64,000 nucleotides of DNA, from positions 1 through 64,000 of the forward strand of contig NZ_JAKVBC010000011.1 in assembly GCF_022447245.1 (NCBI RefSeq). Reading direction: 5' to 3'. Each line of letters opens with the position of its first letter. Within the stretch, counting starts at the first letter, position 1. The translations under genes and the position numbers were made by a program. Of this stretch, positions 9,244 to 19,445 are shown piece by piece. The notes below the pieces were generated by a model that saw nothing but the letters and a program-made list of their open reading frames with translations, was not told the origin of the DNA and made no database searches. The DNA is from Kordia sp. Its GTDB lineage: Bacteria > Bacteroidota > Bacteroidia > Flavobacteriales > Flavobacteriaceae.

Positions 9244-11006
9244 ATGAAATACAAGTTATTTCCCATTTTTCTTGTGTCATATACTATATGTATGGCGCAA
9301 CTTACCGTAAAAAACTCAAACTATATATTTGCTGATGGAGTCCCCATATATGTAGAAGGAGAAGTTAATTTAAGTGAAGCTAATAGTCAGTTTTATTTAC
9401 GAAATGATTCTCAACTACTTCAAGGAATAACTTCAACTGGAAACTCAGGTATTGGACAAATGAGCGTTCAACAGGATGGAACTGTTAGCCAATACGCTTA
9501 TAATTACTGGTGCTCTCCCATAGGCAATGTTGATAGTAATACAAGTGTCAATAATTCATTTAGAGTAAATTTACTTGATGACAGTACTGGTTTGATTACT
9601 AGTACAGATGCTTTATTCACAGCGGCTCATGATGGAATTTCTTCTCCGCTTACAATTTCAAATACGTGGTTGTATACATTTACCACAAGTACCGATTATA
9701 ATGAATGGACTCATGTAGGAGCTACTGGAGCTATTGCACCAGGCTTAGGCTTTACGATGAAAGGAACTAACGGAAGTAGTAATAATCAAAATTATGAATT
9801 TAAAGGGAAGCCAAATAATGGAACTATGACTAACAATGTATCTATTGGCGAATGGACACTTGTCGGAAATCCATATCCAAGCGCCATAGACGCTTTAGCT
9901 TTTATTCACGATCCTCAAAATATTCTTCAATTACTGGTGATTTGCATTTATGGGAACAAGACCCTACTGTAGATTCTCATTATATTGAAGATTATGTTGG
10001 AGGTTATGCTACATATACTATTTCTTCGGGAGGTGTTGGTTCCTTTACACCTGCTACTTTTACTACATATTCAGGCACTGGAGTTCCAACAAATATTCCA
10101 TCAGGAGCACGAAAAAAGACATTAAAAAGATATCTCCCAATAGGACAAGGATTTATGGTAGAAGGAATTGCCAATGGTAACGTATTTATGAAAAATTCAC
10201 ATAGGATCTATTACCCAGAAGCACAAACGGAAAGCTATTTTTTTAGACCTAATGCTCAAACAACTTTATTACAAAGTGAAAATTCTGACGATTTAGACAC
10301 CTATGGCTTAAATACAGTTCCTGATGATTTTATGCGTTTTAGGATTAATGTAGATTTTAATAATACGTATACCAGACAGCTTTTGATGAATTTTCATGTA
10401 ACAGCTACAGATGGCTTTGATTATGGGTTAGAGGGAAAAAGCCCGGAAGATACTGCTTCTGATGCGTATTGGGTTTTAGATGAAGTTCCGTATGTTATAC
10501 AAGCATATCCATACGAAGATGCTCTTGAAATTCCGTTAGCTTTAAAATTGAATACTGATCAGACTCTGCGTTTTCGCATATTCGATGTTCAAAATTTTGA
10601 CGATGCTCAAGCCATCTATTTACATGATATGATAACAGATACATACACAAATCTTAGATTACAAGACGTTGAAATTAATTTGACATCAGGAATACTTACT
10701 GATCGGTTTGAAATTGTTTTTAATAAAAAAGTATTATCAACTCCTACCGTAAATCCAGACATGTTTAGTGTGACTCAAAATAATGAATTGAATACTTTAG
10801 TTATTCATAATCCTAATGCAATTGAGATTAGTGAAATTAATATGTATGATACTACAGGAAAGCATATTTTTCAAATCAACCCAAAACTTCCTAAAATTCA
10901 ATACTCCATGAGTACTGCAGATTTGAGTGGTGGAATGTATATTATAAAATTAAAAGCAAATGCTCCAAATACTAATATTGTTAAAAAAGTTATTGTACAT
11001 AACTAA
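9244..11006 (+). pseudogene. T9SS protein gene broken by a frameshift near 9920
   Basis: Two overlapping frames form one protein. The first (signal peptide MKYKLFPIFLVSYTICMAQ, start 9244) runs through YNYWCSPIGN and LVGNPYPSAIDALAFIHDPQNI and then goes off-frame to a stop at 9972. The second frame resumes with SITGDLHLWEQDP, then YLPIGQGFMVEG, and ends with a T9SS sorting domain (about 10740-11006). The paralogous 1637-residue protein at 41716-46629 has the same blocks in one frame (YNYWCSPVG, IGNPYPSALDANLF, ALYFWEH, YIPVGQGFFVQG), which fixes the break at roughly 9915-9935. The shift is that of a single missing base. I see no slippery heptamer. It could be a real inactivation or a sequencing error. 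The alternative earlier start at 9202 is less likely because the signal peptide begins at 9244. Confidence 0.8.
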
Positions 11007-11062
11007 TTATAAAGATAACGTTTTGCATTTTCAACTATCGTAATATTAATATGCCCTTAGAC

Positions 11063-11102
11063 AAAAAACATCAAACTAAAATTTTCGGTTTGATGTTTTT
11101 TA
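11063..11102. terminator. Bidirectional terminator
   Basis: CATCAAAC (69-76) pairs with GTTTGATG (11088-11095), flanked by an A-run on the left and a T-run on the right, so it can serve both the plus-strand gene ending at 11006 and the minus-strand gene ending at 11125. Confidence 0.8.
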
Positions 11103-11124
11103 TTGAGTTAATTTATCTTAAAAA

Positions 11125-11724
11125 TTAAAGTCTGTATGTGAGACCAATTTGAATAACTGCATTTTTACCTTCAAAATTTGGCACTCTGTCTTCGTCAAAC
11201 ATTTCAGCCAATCCAAGGTTGTAACGTGCTTCAATAGCTACATTTTCTAGGATTGTTAGTCCAATCCCTCCATTTACACCAAAGTCAAAGTTTTTAAAAT
11301 TGTCTTCAAATTCGTGAATTTTCACACCTATTTGTGGTCCTAATTGAATGTTTAAGAAATCTGTTAGTTCATACTTTAACATTAGTGGTACTTGCAAATA
11401 ATCTGCGCGTAAGTTCTTTTCTTTTGCACCTTGAGCTGAATATAAAAATTCTGGTTGAAAGCGTATTCTTTCAGTCAAACTCATGTTTATAAAAAATCCT
11501 GCTACAAAACCAATTCTCGAATCATTAAAACCATCTTGAATGTCATTTAAGTTGGTTCCGCTATAGTTTGAAATATTGAGTCCAATTTTGAATCCGTAAC
11601 GTGTTTCTGTATCTGCACTTACGTAATCGTCAACATCAATAGAATCATCTGTTTCTTTAATTTTTTCTTGAGAAAAGGCGATACATGAGCATAGTAAAAA
11701 CGAGAGAAGTATCAGTTTTTTCAT
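11125..11724 (-). CDS. Outer-membrane beta-barrel protein, porin-like family
   Basis: A signal peptide (about 1-18, ending FSQ) precedes an acidic linker and an eight-stranded-type barrel of about 160 residues (RYGFKIGLNISNYSG to VIQIGLTYRL). The pattern, including FIAGFF-type strands, GGIGLTI and a final aromatic/basic strand, matches the common Bacteroidetes outer-membrane barrel domain (PorT/OmpW-like). The exact role is unknown. It lies alone, 92 bases from ppx, on the same strand. Confidence 0.8.
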   Translation of the reverse strand: MKKLILLSFLLCSCIAFSQEKIKETDDSIDVDDYVSADTETRYGFKIGLNISNYSGTNLNDIQDGFNDSRIGFVAGFFINMSLTERIRFQPEFLYSAQGAKEKNLRADYLQVPLMLKYELTDFLNIQLGPQIGVKIHEFEDNFKNFDFGVNGGIGLTILENVAIEARYNLGLAEMFDEDRVPNFEGKNAVIQIGLTYRL

Positions 11725-11816
11725 CTGTAAGATTTTATTTTAGGTTGTTTAGATTCTTTAATATTCGAGTATGAATCTATCGCTATTAGTTATTTTTAAA
11801 AATACTTATCCCTTAC

Positions 11817-12740
11817 TCAAAAACTTAAAATATTAGTCCCTAATTTCGTTTTTTTCGATGTTTCGAAGAATAATGTCTTTATAATGCCATCTGAAAGTCC
11901 AATTTTAGGCACATATATCTTACGGGCACCACTCCATTTGCACGCAGAAAGGTAAATTTTGGTTGCTGGAATGATTACATCTGCTCTATCTGGATTCAAT
12001 CCTAATTCTGAAATACGTTCCTCATAGCTAAGACTTTGCAAAAATTGATACTGTGCATTTAAGTAGATATACGATAACGGTTCACCTATTGGCGTTCCTG
12101 ACATTTTGTATAGTTTGTTAATATTTCCGCCTGAACCAATGAGTGATAAACGTTTCAAGTCTTTGGTATTTTTCTTGATCCATTTTTCAATATCGTCCCA
12201 AAAAGTATCGGTAATCATTCCGTTTAATAAACGAACTGTTCCAATTTTGAAAGAGCGTGACGTTTTTATTTTTCCATTAGAGAAGATCGTAAACTCAGTA
12301 CTTCCACCACCGACATCTACATAAAGATAGTCTTTCTCTTTAGCGATGACACTATGAAGATCAGTAGAAGCAATAATTTCTGCTTCGCGTTTTCCATCAA
12401 TGATATCAATTTTAATATCTGCCTTCTTCTTGATTCTTTCAACAATAGCAGCACCGTTTTTTGCATCGCGCATTGCTGAAGTCGCGCATGCCATATAACT
12501 TTCCACTCCATGAACATCCATTAACAAACGATAGGATTTCATTGCGTTGGTCATACGATCTATATTCTTTTTAGAAATTTCTCCATTCGTAAATACATCC
12601 TGTCCCAAACGAATTGGCACACGAACCAACGAGCTTTTTTTGAATTTTGGGCGTTTGTTTTCCTCTTCAATCACATTTGCAACTAACAATCGTATAGCAT
12701 TCGATCCAATATCAATGGCAGCAAATTTTCTAATTCTCAA
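11817..12740 (-). CDS. ppx: Ppx/GppA family exopolyphosphatase
   Basis: A predicted cytoplasmic phosphatase that hydrolyses polyphosphate from its ends (or pppGpp). The ASKHA-fold phosphate-binding loops are visible: AAIDIGSNAIRLLV (about 7-20) and YVDVGGGSTEF (about 139-149). At 307 residues it is the short form common in Bacteroidetes, lacking the C-terminal HD domain of E. coli Ppx. The start appears to be TTG at 12740, because an in-frame stop lies 15 bases upstream and no ATG is available. It follows ppk1 by 19 bases, forming a synthesis/degradation pair in one operon. Confidence 0.88.
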   Translation of the reverse strand: MRIRKFAAIDIGSNAIRLLVANVIEEENKRPKFKKSSLVRVPIRLGQDVFTNGEISKKNIDRMTNAMKSYRLLMDVHGVESYMACATSAMRDAKNGAAIVERIKKKADIKIDIIDGKREAEIIASTDLHSVIAKEKDYLYVDVGGGSTEFTIFSNGKIKTSRSFKIGTVRLLNGMITDTFWDDIEKWIKKNTKDLKRLSLIGSGGNINKLYKMSGTPIGEPLSYIYLNAQYQFLQSLSYEERISELGLNPDRADVIIPATKIYLSACKWSGARKIYVPKIGLSDGIIKTLFFETSKKTKLGTNILSF

Positions 12741-12759
12741 AATGGATTTCTTTTATGTG

Positions 12760-14862
12760 TTAATTTGACATTTTTTCTAAATAGTAATCATACGTAGCAA
12801 ATTGTGAACGTACTTTTATCAACTGGTTTTTGCGATATGCATTGTCCTGTTTTTCCGAGAATACGCGTGCTTTTACGTTATCGCTCCAACCAATATTGAA
12901 TGTATCTAGCAATTCTTTTTTGATATCTTCATCGTATATCGGACAGGTAACTTCTACCCTTTTGTCTATATTTCGCGTCATCCAATCAGCAGAGGAAATA
13001 TAGATTTTTGAATCACCATTGTTGCCAAAGATAAACATTCTTGGGTGTTCTAAAAACTTGTCAACGATACTTATTGCCTCAATGTTTTCGCTCATTTCAG
13101 GAATGCCTGGAATTAAACAACAAATTCCACGTACAATCAGCTGAATTTTTACTCCAGCTCTGCTTGCATCATACAATTTGTCAATAATTTTATAATCTGA
13201 TAAACTGTTGACTTTTATTTTGATATAGGCTTCTTTGCCTTCTCTCGCATTTTTTATTTCTGTATTAACCAGTTTGATTAATGCGTTTCGTGTATAGTGC
13301 GGTGATACAATTAAGTGCTTGTATTTTGCTACTTTGTAATTTGTTTCAAAAAAGTCAAATACTTTTGAAACTTCTTTTAGTATGTTTTGATCTGCCGTAA
13401 AAAGCGTATAATCCGTATAAATTTTTGCTGTAGATTCGTTTACATTTCCTGTACTTACAAAACCATAACGAACCAATTTCCCCTGTTCTCTACGTTCTAT
13501 CACACAGGTTTTACTATGCACTTTTAAGCCTTGCACACCAAAGATTAAGTTTACGCCTTCGCTCTGCATTTGTTCTGCATATTTGATGTTCGCAGCTTCA
13601 TCAAATCTTGCTTGTAATTCAATTTGGACTGTTACCTTTTTACCATTTTTCACTGCATTTACAAGAGAACTTGCTACATGTGAAATTTTTGCCAAACGAT
13701 ATACCGTAATTTTTATGTTTTCAACTTTCGGATCTAAAGCTGCTTCTCGCAAAAAGCGAACTACATAGGCAAATGTGTGATACGGTGCGTATTGTAGGTA
13801 ATCTTTTTGAGCAATTTTTTCAAACAAACTTCCTTCCATATTCAAGCCTTTTACTGGCAATGGCGGATATGATTTGTAGAGTAAGTCTTTACGCCCTAAA
13901 CTAGGAAAAGACATATAATCTTTACGGTTGTGGTAACGTCCACCAGGAATTAAGCTATCAATATCATCAATACCCATTTTTTCCAACAAGTATTCAAAGG
14001 TGTCTTTTTCAATGGTTTTATCGTATACAAAACGTACAGGTTCTCCACTTTTTCTACCTTTTACACTACTTGATATTTTTTGGATGAAACTTTTCGTTAA
14101 ATCGTTGTCAATATCCAATTCGGCATCACGCGTTATTTTAATCATGTGTGCCGATAAACTTTCGTATTCAAAAATGCTAAAGATATTTCCTAAAGAGTGA
14201 CGAATTAAATCATCTAACATGATGATAAAGTTCTTTTCGCCTTCTGTGGGTAATACAATAAAGCGATCGATTGTTTTAGGAATTTCAATCAGTGCATATT
14301 TGATCTTTTTTACTTTAGGTTTGAAAAAACGCGTTACTTTTTTCGTATTTCGGGTTTGTTCTTTCATCACCATACGAATTGCCAAATATGCAGCTTTATC
14401 TTTTAGACTCGGCATTTCGTCAATATCATCCAAAATGATGGTTACCAATGCAGGGCTTACTTTTTCAATAAAGTATTTTTCAATGTATGCGCTTTGACTT
14501 GGCGATACTTTTTGCTCATTGATTACAAATATATTTTCTCCTTCTAAAGCTTTTTGAACTTCATTCAGTATACGCAAGCTTTCTGCCTGCTGCTTGATTA
14601 CAATTTTGGTAATTTGCTCTAATAGATCTTTTGCTTTTGCGCCTCCTAATACACTTCTTCCTCCTTTCCCTGCTTGTGCAATACGTTTGACTGTGGCATA
14701 ACGTACTTTGAAAAATTCATCTAAGTTATTTGAAAATATTCCTATGAAACGTAAGCGTTCAATGAGTGGAACCGTTTTGTCAGCGGCTTCTTGCAATACA
14801 CGACCGTTGAATTGCAACCAACTTATTTCTCTATTAATGTATTTATTTTTAGTCTGCTGCAT
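12760..14862 (-). CDS. ppk1: Polyphosphate kinase 1
   Basis: Reversibly polymerises the gamma-phosphate of ATP into polyphosphate. The 700-residue protein has the family layout: N domain (about 1-105, beginning YINREISWLQFNGRVL), head domain, and two phospholipase-D-like catalytic domains. The autophosphorylated histidine is H449 in GLKVHSK, and the second conserved histidine is H606 in EHPRMFIFGN. FVSTGNVNESTAKIYTDY (about 468-485) is the conserved active-site stretch. The start codon directly abuts the sixA stop (14862/14863) and ppx follows after 19 bases, so all three are likely one transcript. Confidence 0.95.
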   Translation of the reverse strand: MQQTKNKYINREISWLQFNGRVLQEAADKTVPLIERLRFIGIFSNNLDEFFKVRYATVKRIAQAGKGGRSVLGGAKAKDLLEQITKIVIKQQAESLRILNEVQKALEGENIFVINEQKVSPSQSAYIEKYFIEKVSPALVTIILDDIDEMPSLKDKAAYLAIRMVMKEQTRNTKKVTRFFKPKVKKIKYALIEIPKTIDRFIVLPTEGEKNFIIMLDDLIRHSLGNIFSIFEYESLSAHMIKITRDAELDIDNDLTKSFIQKISSSVKGRKSGEPVRFVYDKTIEKDTFEYLLEKMGIDDIDSLIPGGRYHNRKDYMSFPSLGRKDLLYKSYPPLPVKGLNMEGSLFEKIAQKDYLQYAPYHTFAYVVRFLREAALDPKVENIKITVYRLAKISHVASSLVNAVKNGKKVTVQIELQARFDEAANIKYAEQMQSEGVNLIFGVQGLKVHSKTCVIERREQGKLVRYGFVSTGNVNESTAKIYTDYTLFTADQNILKEVSKVFDFFETNYKVAKYKHLIVSPHYTRNALIKLVNTEIKNAREGKEAYIKIKVNSLSDYKIIDKLYDASRAGVKIQLIVRGICCLIPGIPEMSENIEAISIVDKFLEHPRMFIFGNNGDSKIYISSADWMTRNIDKRVEVTCPIYDEDIKKELLDTFNIGWSDNVKARVFSEKQDNAYRKNQLIKVRSQFATYDYYLEKMSN

Positions 14863-15348
14863 TTATTTTAAGTCTTTTGGGAATACTTTTAAGATTGTTT
14901 TGCCTTCGCTGATCGTTTCCCATGAATTTGTATCAAATTGGATTACTACGACACCACTAGTTGGCACATTGTCAAAAAACTGACTTCCGTAGGTATTTGC
15001 TACTGCGGTAATGGCATGATTGTGACCGAAAACCATTAAAGTATCTACCTCATCATCACATGATTTTACCGTTGCTACCAATCCTGATCCGCCAAAATCA
15101 TACATACTTTCTTTAATAATTACTTTTTCAAACGGGTAGTCCAAACAACGCGTAAATATGGCACATGTATGCAAAGCTCTGTTTGCTATACTTGAAAAAA
15201 TGACTCCTGGTGTTTCAATTTTAGCTGCAATGTGTTTTGCTACCAAATGTGCATCAGTAATTCCGCGTAATTTGAGTGTACGATCTTTATCATCTACAGG
15301 ATATTCCCATGATGATTTTGCATGTCGCACGATGATTAGGGTTTTCAC
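14863..15348 (-). CDS. sixA: SixA-like histidine phosphatase
   Basis: A small histidine-phosphatase-superfamily enzyme (161 residues). The catalytic RHA motif is at R8-H9 (LIIVRHAKSSW), the second arginine lies in the NRALHT segment near residue 60, and the second histidine is in FGHNHAI near 116-121. SixA proteins remove phosphate from phosphohistidine in relay proteins. Its position directly before ppk1 suggests a link to polyphosphate metabolism, which is inference. The likely start is GTG at 15348; no in-frame ATG precedes the RHA motif. Confidence 0.85.
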   Translation of the reverse strand: MKTLIIVRHAKSSWEYPVDDKDRTLKLRGITDAHLVAKHIAAKIETPGVIFSSIANRALHTCAIFTRCLDYPFEKVIIKESMYDFGGSGLVATVKSCDDEVDTLMVFGHNHAITAVANTYGSQFFDNVPTSGVVVIQFDTNSWETISEGKTILKVFPKDLK

Positions 15349-15365
15349 AATTTCTCAGTTTTTAA

Positions 15366-16013
15366 TTAAGGTGCTAAACGTTCAATGTTCCATGAATAGT
15401 CAGCTTGTAATTGGTAACGAATTCTATCATGCAATCTATTAGCTCGTCCTTGCCAGAATTCAATTTCTTTGGGTTTTACGATATATCCGCCCCAATGTGA
15501 TGGGCGTTCTATTTCTTTACCCTCGTAGACTTTTTCTAAATCTTTTAATTTTTGTTCTATATACGCTCTCGATGGAATTACAGAACTTTGATCAGATACC
15601 AAAGCTCCAAGTCTGCTTCCACGTGGGCGTGATTCAAAATATCCATCAGATAGATTTTCTGCTATTTTTTCTACTTTTCCTTTGATGATAATTTGTCGTT
15701 CCATTGCTGGCCAGAAAAACGAAAGACAGACATTTGGGTTGTTTGTCATTGCTAGTCCTTTTTCACTTTCGTAATTTGTGTAAAAGATAAATCCTTCAAA
15801 AGTGTACTTTTTGAGCAAAACAACTCTGCCTTTAGGAAAACCATCCAAACCAATTGTACTCAATGTCATCGCATTGACTTCTGCAACCGTTTCTGACTTT
15901 TCAACTTCTAGAAACCAATTGCGAAACATTTCAATAGGATTTTCGACGCAATTTTCTTCTAACAGTTCGCTTTTTTCGTAGGATTTTCTGTAATCACTTA
16001 AATCTTGTTTCAT
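15366..16013 (-). CDS. pdxH: Pyridoxamine 5'-phosphate oxidase
   Basis: FMN-dependent oxidase that makes pyridoxal 5'-phosphate from the pyridoxamine or pyridoxine phosphate. Length (215) is standard. Family motifs are present: RVVLLKKYTFEGFIFYTNYESEKG (about residues 59-82), the FFWPAMERQIIIKGKVEK strand for FMN binding, PRGSRLGALVSDQSS (about 133-147) and the C-terminal EFWQGRANRLHDRIRY with the PLP-binding RLHDR. It sits 17 bases upstream of sixA and may be the first gene of the sixA-ppk1-ppx transcript. Confidence 0.94.
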   Translation of the reverse strand: MKQDLSDYRKSYEKSELLEENCVENPIEMFRNWFLEVEKSETVAEVNAMTLSTIGLDGFPKGRVVLLKKYTFEGFIFYTNYESEKGLAMTNNPNVCLSFFWPAMERQIIIKGKVEKIAENLSDGYFESRPRGSRLGALVSDQSSVIPSRAYIEQKLKDLEKVYEGKEIERPSHWGGYIVKPKEIEFWQGRANRLHDRIRYQLQADYSWNIERLAP

Positions 16014-16425
16014 TCGTTTTATTTAACGTATATATCTATAAAATTATAGGTATTGCAATTTACAGCTTTTCGTTTGTTTAGCGAAGTAAAAATAGTCGCA
16101 TTTTACTGAATATTTTTCTAAATCCAATTATGCATTAATAAATCTACTAACGCTCTTAATTACTACAAATACTAAAGTTTTGCTCTATTTTTTAAGAACT
16201 CTCAAACTAAATTTATGATAGACCTCACAATGCCGCGTTGAGATTAATAAGATCCTGTTATTTTTTGTGTTTCAGAACTTTATTATGAATAGTTTAATCA
16301 ATTTTTCATATCATGAAGGGCTACATCAATAACTAATTTATAGTCAATAACCTTTTATATGAGAAAAGTATAATTCAATTTTATATTGTAAGTTTGAAAA
16401 AAACTTTTAATTTAAGTAAAACGCT
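16014..16425. other. Divergent intergenic region
   Basis: This gap separates pdxH (minus) from the large T9SS gene (plus). It contains one copy of a short repeat (16069-16095) and, at 16389-16396, TAAGTTTG, a good -7 box for the downstream gene, without an obvious -33 TTTG. Nothing else is recognised. Confidence 0.5.
16069..16095. repeat. Short interspersed repeat, copy 1
   Basis: Contains GTTTAGCGAAGTAAAAA, shared with 19619-19645. TTCG and CGAA at its left side can form a small stem. Confidence 0.5.
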
Positions 16426-19380
16426 ATGAAATTTAAAATTACACTTATCCTATTACTAGGTGTTTTGACGCTATCGTTTGCTCAAGATAGAGAAAAAGCT
16501 AGTTATATAGGAACTGCTGACACGCACACCTATGTTCCTTCAATTGCCTCTAGATTGAATGAAATTACACCATCAACAATAAAACCTCCAAGTGAAGTAA
16601 AAGATGGAAGATATTTTAAAAATCGTATTCCTATCATTCCTGGCAAAGGAAAACAACAGGATATCTTATCCAAAAATCCGCATCCATTGAGTCAAAAAAT
16701 TTCAGGAAGAACTCCAGATATAACTTGGGTAGGTGCAGTCTCAAATTCTCAACCTACAGATCCTGCGCTTGCAGTTGGGCCTAATCATGTTTTTGTGGTA
16801 TTTAATACAGGCTTTGCGATTTATGATAAAGACGGTAATGAATTGGTTGGGCAAACAAATCCAAATCCTGCTATATTTCCTAGTTCTGGTTGTTGCGATT
16901 TAACAGTATCGTATGATCCTGTAGCAACTTCTGTTGGAAATTCGAATCCAGGTAGATGGGTACTTTCTTTTCTTGGATCAGGTGCTCAAATAGCTGTTTC
17001 TGATGGACCCGATCCTGTGAATGATGGTTGGAATGTTTATACCATTAATACTGTAAATGATTATAATAAGCTTTCTGTATGGAGTGACGGATATTACCTT
17101 ACGGATGTAACTGGTTCTGGAGATAGAGTTTATGCTATGGACCGTCAAGCAATGCTCGATGGAGAACCTGCAGCTAACGTATCTATACAAGGTTTTGGCC
17201 TTCCTAACTTAAATGTTAGTGGTTTTGCTAGTGTACAGGTATTAAACATTTCTGATAGTGTATACCCAAATCCTGGAAATGCAACAGTCGTATTTTTTCA
17301 AGATGATGCTTACCCTAATCAAGATGATGACAGTGTAAAATTTTGGGATATAGATGTAGATTTTGACAATCCATTAAATTCAACAGTCTCTAATCCTCAA
17401 GAAATCATTGTAACACCATTTACATCTGTATTTGATGGTGGTTCCTTTTCTAACTTAAGACAACCAGGAGGACAAGATATTGATGCTTTACAAGGTATTG
17501 TGATGAATCAGGCTCAATACAAGAAATTCCCTAGTTATGAAAGCGCAATATTTAACTTTGTTATTGATGTAGGTACTGGAGGTAATGAGCAAGCAGCCAT
17601 TCGCTGGTATGAGTTTAGAAGAAATAGTCCTTCAGATCCGTGGATGATGGCACAAGAAGGAACTTTTTCTGACCCTGATGGACGCCATTTTTGGCATGCC
17701 AGTATGATCATGGACATTCAAGGAAATATAGGAATGGGCTTCAGTGCCATGGGAAATGCGACTACAGGCAATGGTAGTAATGAATTTGTTTCTAGCTATT
17801 ACACAGGTCGATTTGCAAATGACCCTGGTGGCACAATGACTATTGCACCTCAACTTATTGCTGCCGGAAATGGCAATATTCCGGGTTCTGAACGCTATGG
17901 AGATTATGGTAAGATAGACCTTGATCCTTCTAACTTTAAGAGAATGTATTTTATTAATGAGCTTATGTTTCCTAACCGAGCAAATGTAGTCGGTCGTTTT
18001 CAAATAGCTCCTGATTTGGATACAGATATAGGCGTCGTAAATATCGATGCTCCTGTAGACGGAACGTTAACTAATAGCGAACAAATAACAGTAAGTATTT
18101 TTAATTACGGTAACAATCCAGTCTCTGGCTTTGATGTGACTTATCAAATTGATGGTGGCACAATAATTACAGAAACTTATACTGGCACTATTAACTCTAC
18201 AGAAACAGTATCATTTACTTTTACAACTCCTGCAGATTTAAGTGTTGAAGGACAAACATATACCCTTGTAGCTTCCACTGTTTTAAGTGCGGATGAAGAG
18301 AATTTAAACGATACTTTTACGAAAAATGTAACCCATTTATTTGCGGAAGATGTAGGTGTAACTGCTCTTGTTACTCCTTCTACAGGAAGTTTATCTGATA
18401 CCGAAATTGTTACTGTAGAGATTACTAATTTTGGAACTTCTACACAGACTTCTATTCCTGTATTTTACATGGTTGATGGAGTTACTGAGAATGAAACTTA
18501 TACTGGATCCATAGCTCCTGGAGCTACTGACAGCTATGCTTTTACTGCTACTGCTGACCTTTCTACTCTAGGAGATTACACTTTTGAAATTGGGACAGCT
18601 TTAGGGTCAGATTCCGATACCAGTAATGATGCAATCACAACAATCATTACTAATATTATCTGTATGCCTGATAGTGATTGCGCAGGATTTGGTGATGGCG
18701 TAACGCAATTGCAACTTGCAGATCAAGATATTGCCACAAACTGTGGTCCTGATGGATATTCTGATGATACATCTACAATCTTTAACTTTAATTTAGATGA
18801 CGATAATCCTTTTAATGGTGTTTTACAACTAGGATATGTGAACTCTAATTACACAATATGGATTGATTTTAATGATAATAATGAATTTGAAACAGATGAA
18901 ATTATTTCTAGTGGTCTTGTTGCAGCTGCTGATACCGATTTTAATTTTACTGTGGACTTTGATATAATACCTAATGTGTTACCTGGTTTGCACAGAATGC
19001 GTGTTAGAGGTGGAGATGAAAATTCTGGTGGAACAGTTAGCGACCCTTGTGGTGATTTACAATACGGTAGAACTAATGATTATACAGCAAATGTAATTCA
19101 AACCCTTAGTGTGGAAGATAACGTATTAAATGCTTCTAACTTTACCATTTTAGACAAAGGAAATAACATTTTTGATATTTCATTAAGCAACACGAATATA
19201 GATAGAATGATACTATCTGTTTTTGATATTTCTGGAAAACAAATATTTAGTCACGGACTTGTTAACGAAGATAAAGAAATCCGTTACAATCTAAATATGT
19301 CTTATGTAGCATCTGGAGTATATCTTGTTCGCCTAAGAAAAGGAAATACAGAATTGGTCAAAAAGCTAGTTGTGAAATAA
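16426..19380 (+). CDS. Large secreted T9SS protein with CARDB-like and GEVED domains
   Basis: A 984-residue exported protein. After the signal peptide (about 1-19, ending SFAQ) and a propeptide-like stretch, residues about 100-525 form a beta-rich domain with DPALAVGPNHVFVVFNTGFAIYD, seen in surface proteins of marine bacteria. Two CARDB-like Ig-type domains follow (about 535-635 and 640-735: DTDIGVVNIDAPVDG, EDVGVTALVTPSTG), then a GEVED-type domain (about 755-885: YTIWIDFNDNNEFETDEIISSG, RMRVRGGDENSGGT). The last 75 residues are a T9SS sorting domain ending KKLVVK. A cell-surface or released adhesin-type role is likely; no catalytic domain is recognised. It stands alone between two terminators. 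Confidence 0.75.
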   Translation: MKFKITLILLLGVLTLSFAQDREKASYIGTADTHTYVPSIASRLNEITPSTIKPPSEVKDGRYFKNRIPIIPGKGKQQDILSKNPHPLSQKISGRTPDITWVGAVSNSQPTDPALAVGPNHVFVVFNTGFAIYDKDGNELVGQTNPNPAIFPSSGCCDLTVSYDPVATSVGNSNPGRWVLSFLGSGAQIAVSDGPDPVNDGWNVYTINTVNDYNKLSVWSDGYYLTDVTGSGDRVYAMDRQAMLDGEPAANVSIQGFGLPNLNVSGFASVQVLNISDSVYPNPGNATVVFFQDDAYPNQDDDSVKFWDIDVDFDNPLNSTVSNPQEIIVTPFTSVFDGGSFSNLRQPGGQDIDALQGIVMNQAQYKKFPSYESAIFNFVIDVGTGGNEQAAIRWYEFRRNSPSDPWMMAQEGTFSDPDGRHFWHASMIMDIQGNIGMGFSAMGNATTGNGSNEFVSSYYTGRFANDPGGTMTIAPQLIAAGNGNIPGSERYGDYGKIDLDPSNFKRMYFINELMFPNRANVVGRFQIAPDLDTDIGVVNIDAPVDGTLTNSEQITVSIFNYGNNPVSGFDVTYQIDGGTIITETYTGTINSTETVSFTFTTPADLSVEGQTYTLVASTVLSADEENLNDTFTKNVTHLFAEDVGVTALVTPSTGSLSDTEIVTVEITNFGTSTQTSIPVFYMVDGVTENETYTGSIAPGATDSYAFTATADLSTLGDYTFEIGTALGSDSDTSNDAITTIITNIICMPDSDCAGFGDGVTQLQLADQDIATNCGPDGYSDDTSTIFNFNLDDDNPFNGVLQLGYVNSNYTIWIDFNDNNEFETDEIISSGLVAAADTDFNFTVDFDIIPNVLPGLHRMRVRGGDENSGGTVSDPCGDLQYGRTNDYTANVIQTLSVEDNVLNASNFTILDKGNNIFDISLSNTNIDRMILSVFDISGKQIFSHGLVNEDKEIRYNLNMSYVASGVYLVRLRKGNTELVKKLVVK

Positions 19381-19408
19381 ATTTTCTGCCAGATACCAAA
19401 ACATTTAG

Positions 19409-19445
19409 AAGAGACTACTTATTTTTTAGGTAGTCTCTTTTTTTG
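19409..19445 (+). terminator. Terminator of the large T9SS gene
   Basis: AAGAGACTAC(T)T pairs with A(G)GTAGTCTCTT, followed by a T-run, 29 bases after the stop codon. Confidence 0.85.

Noticed and set aside
9900-9940. Programmed -1 frameshift as explanation for the broken T9SS gene
   Set aside because: No slippery heptamer or following structure was seen at the junction.
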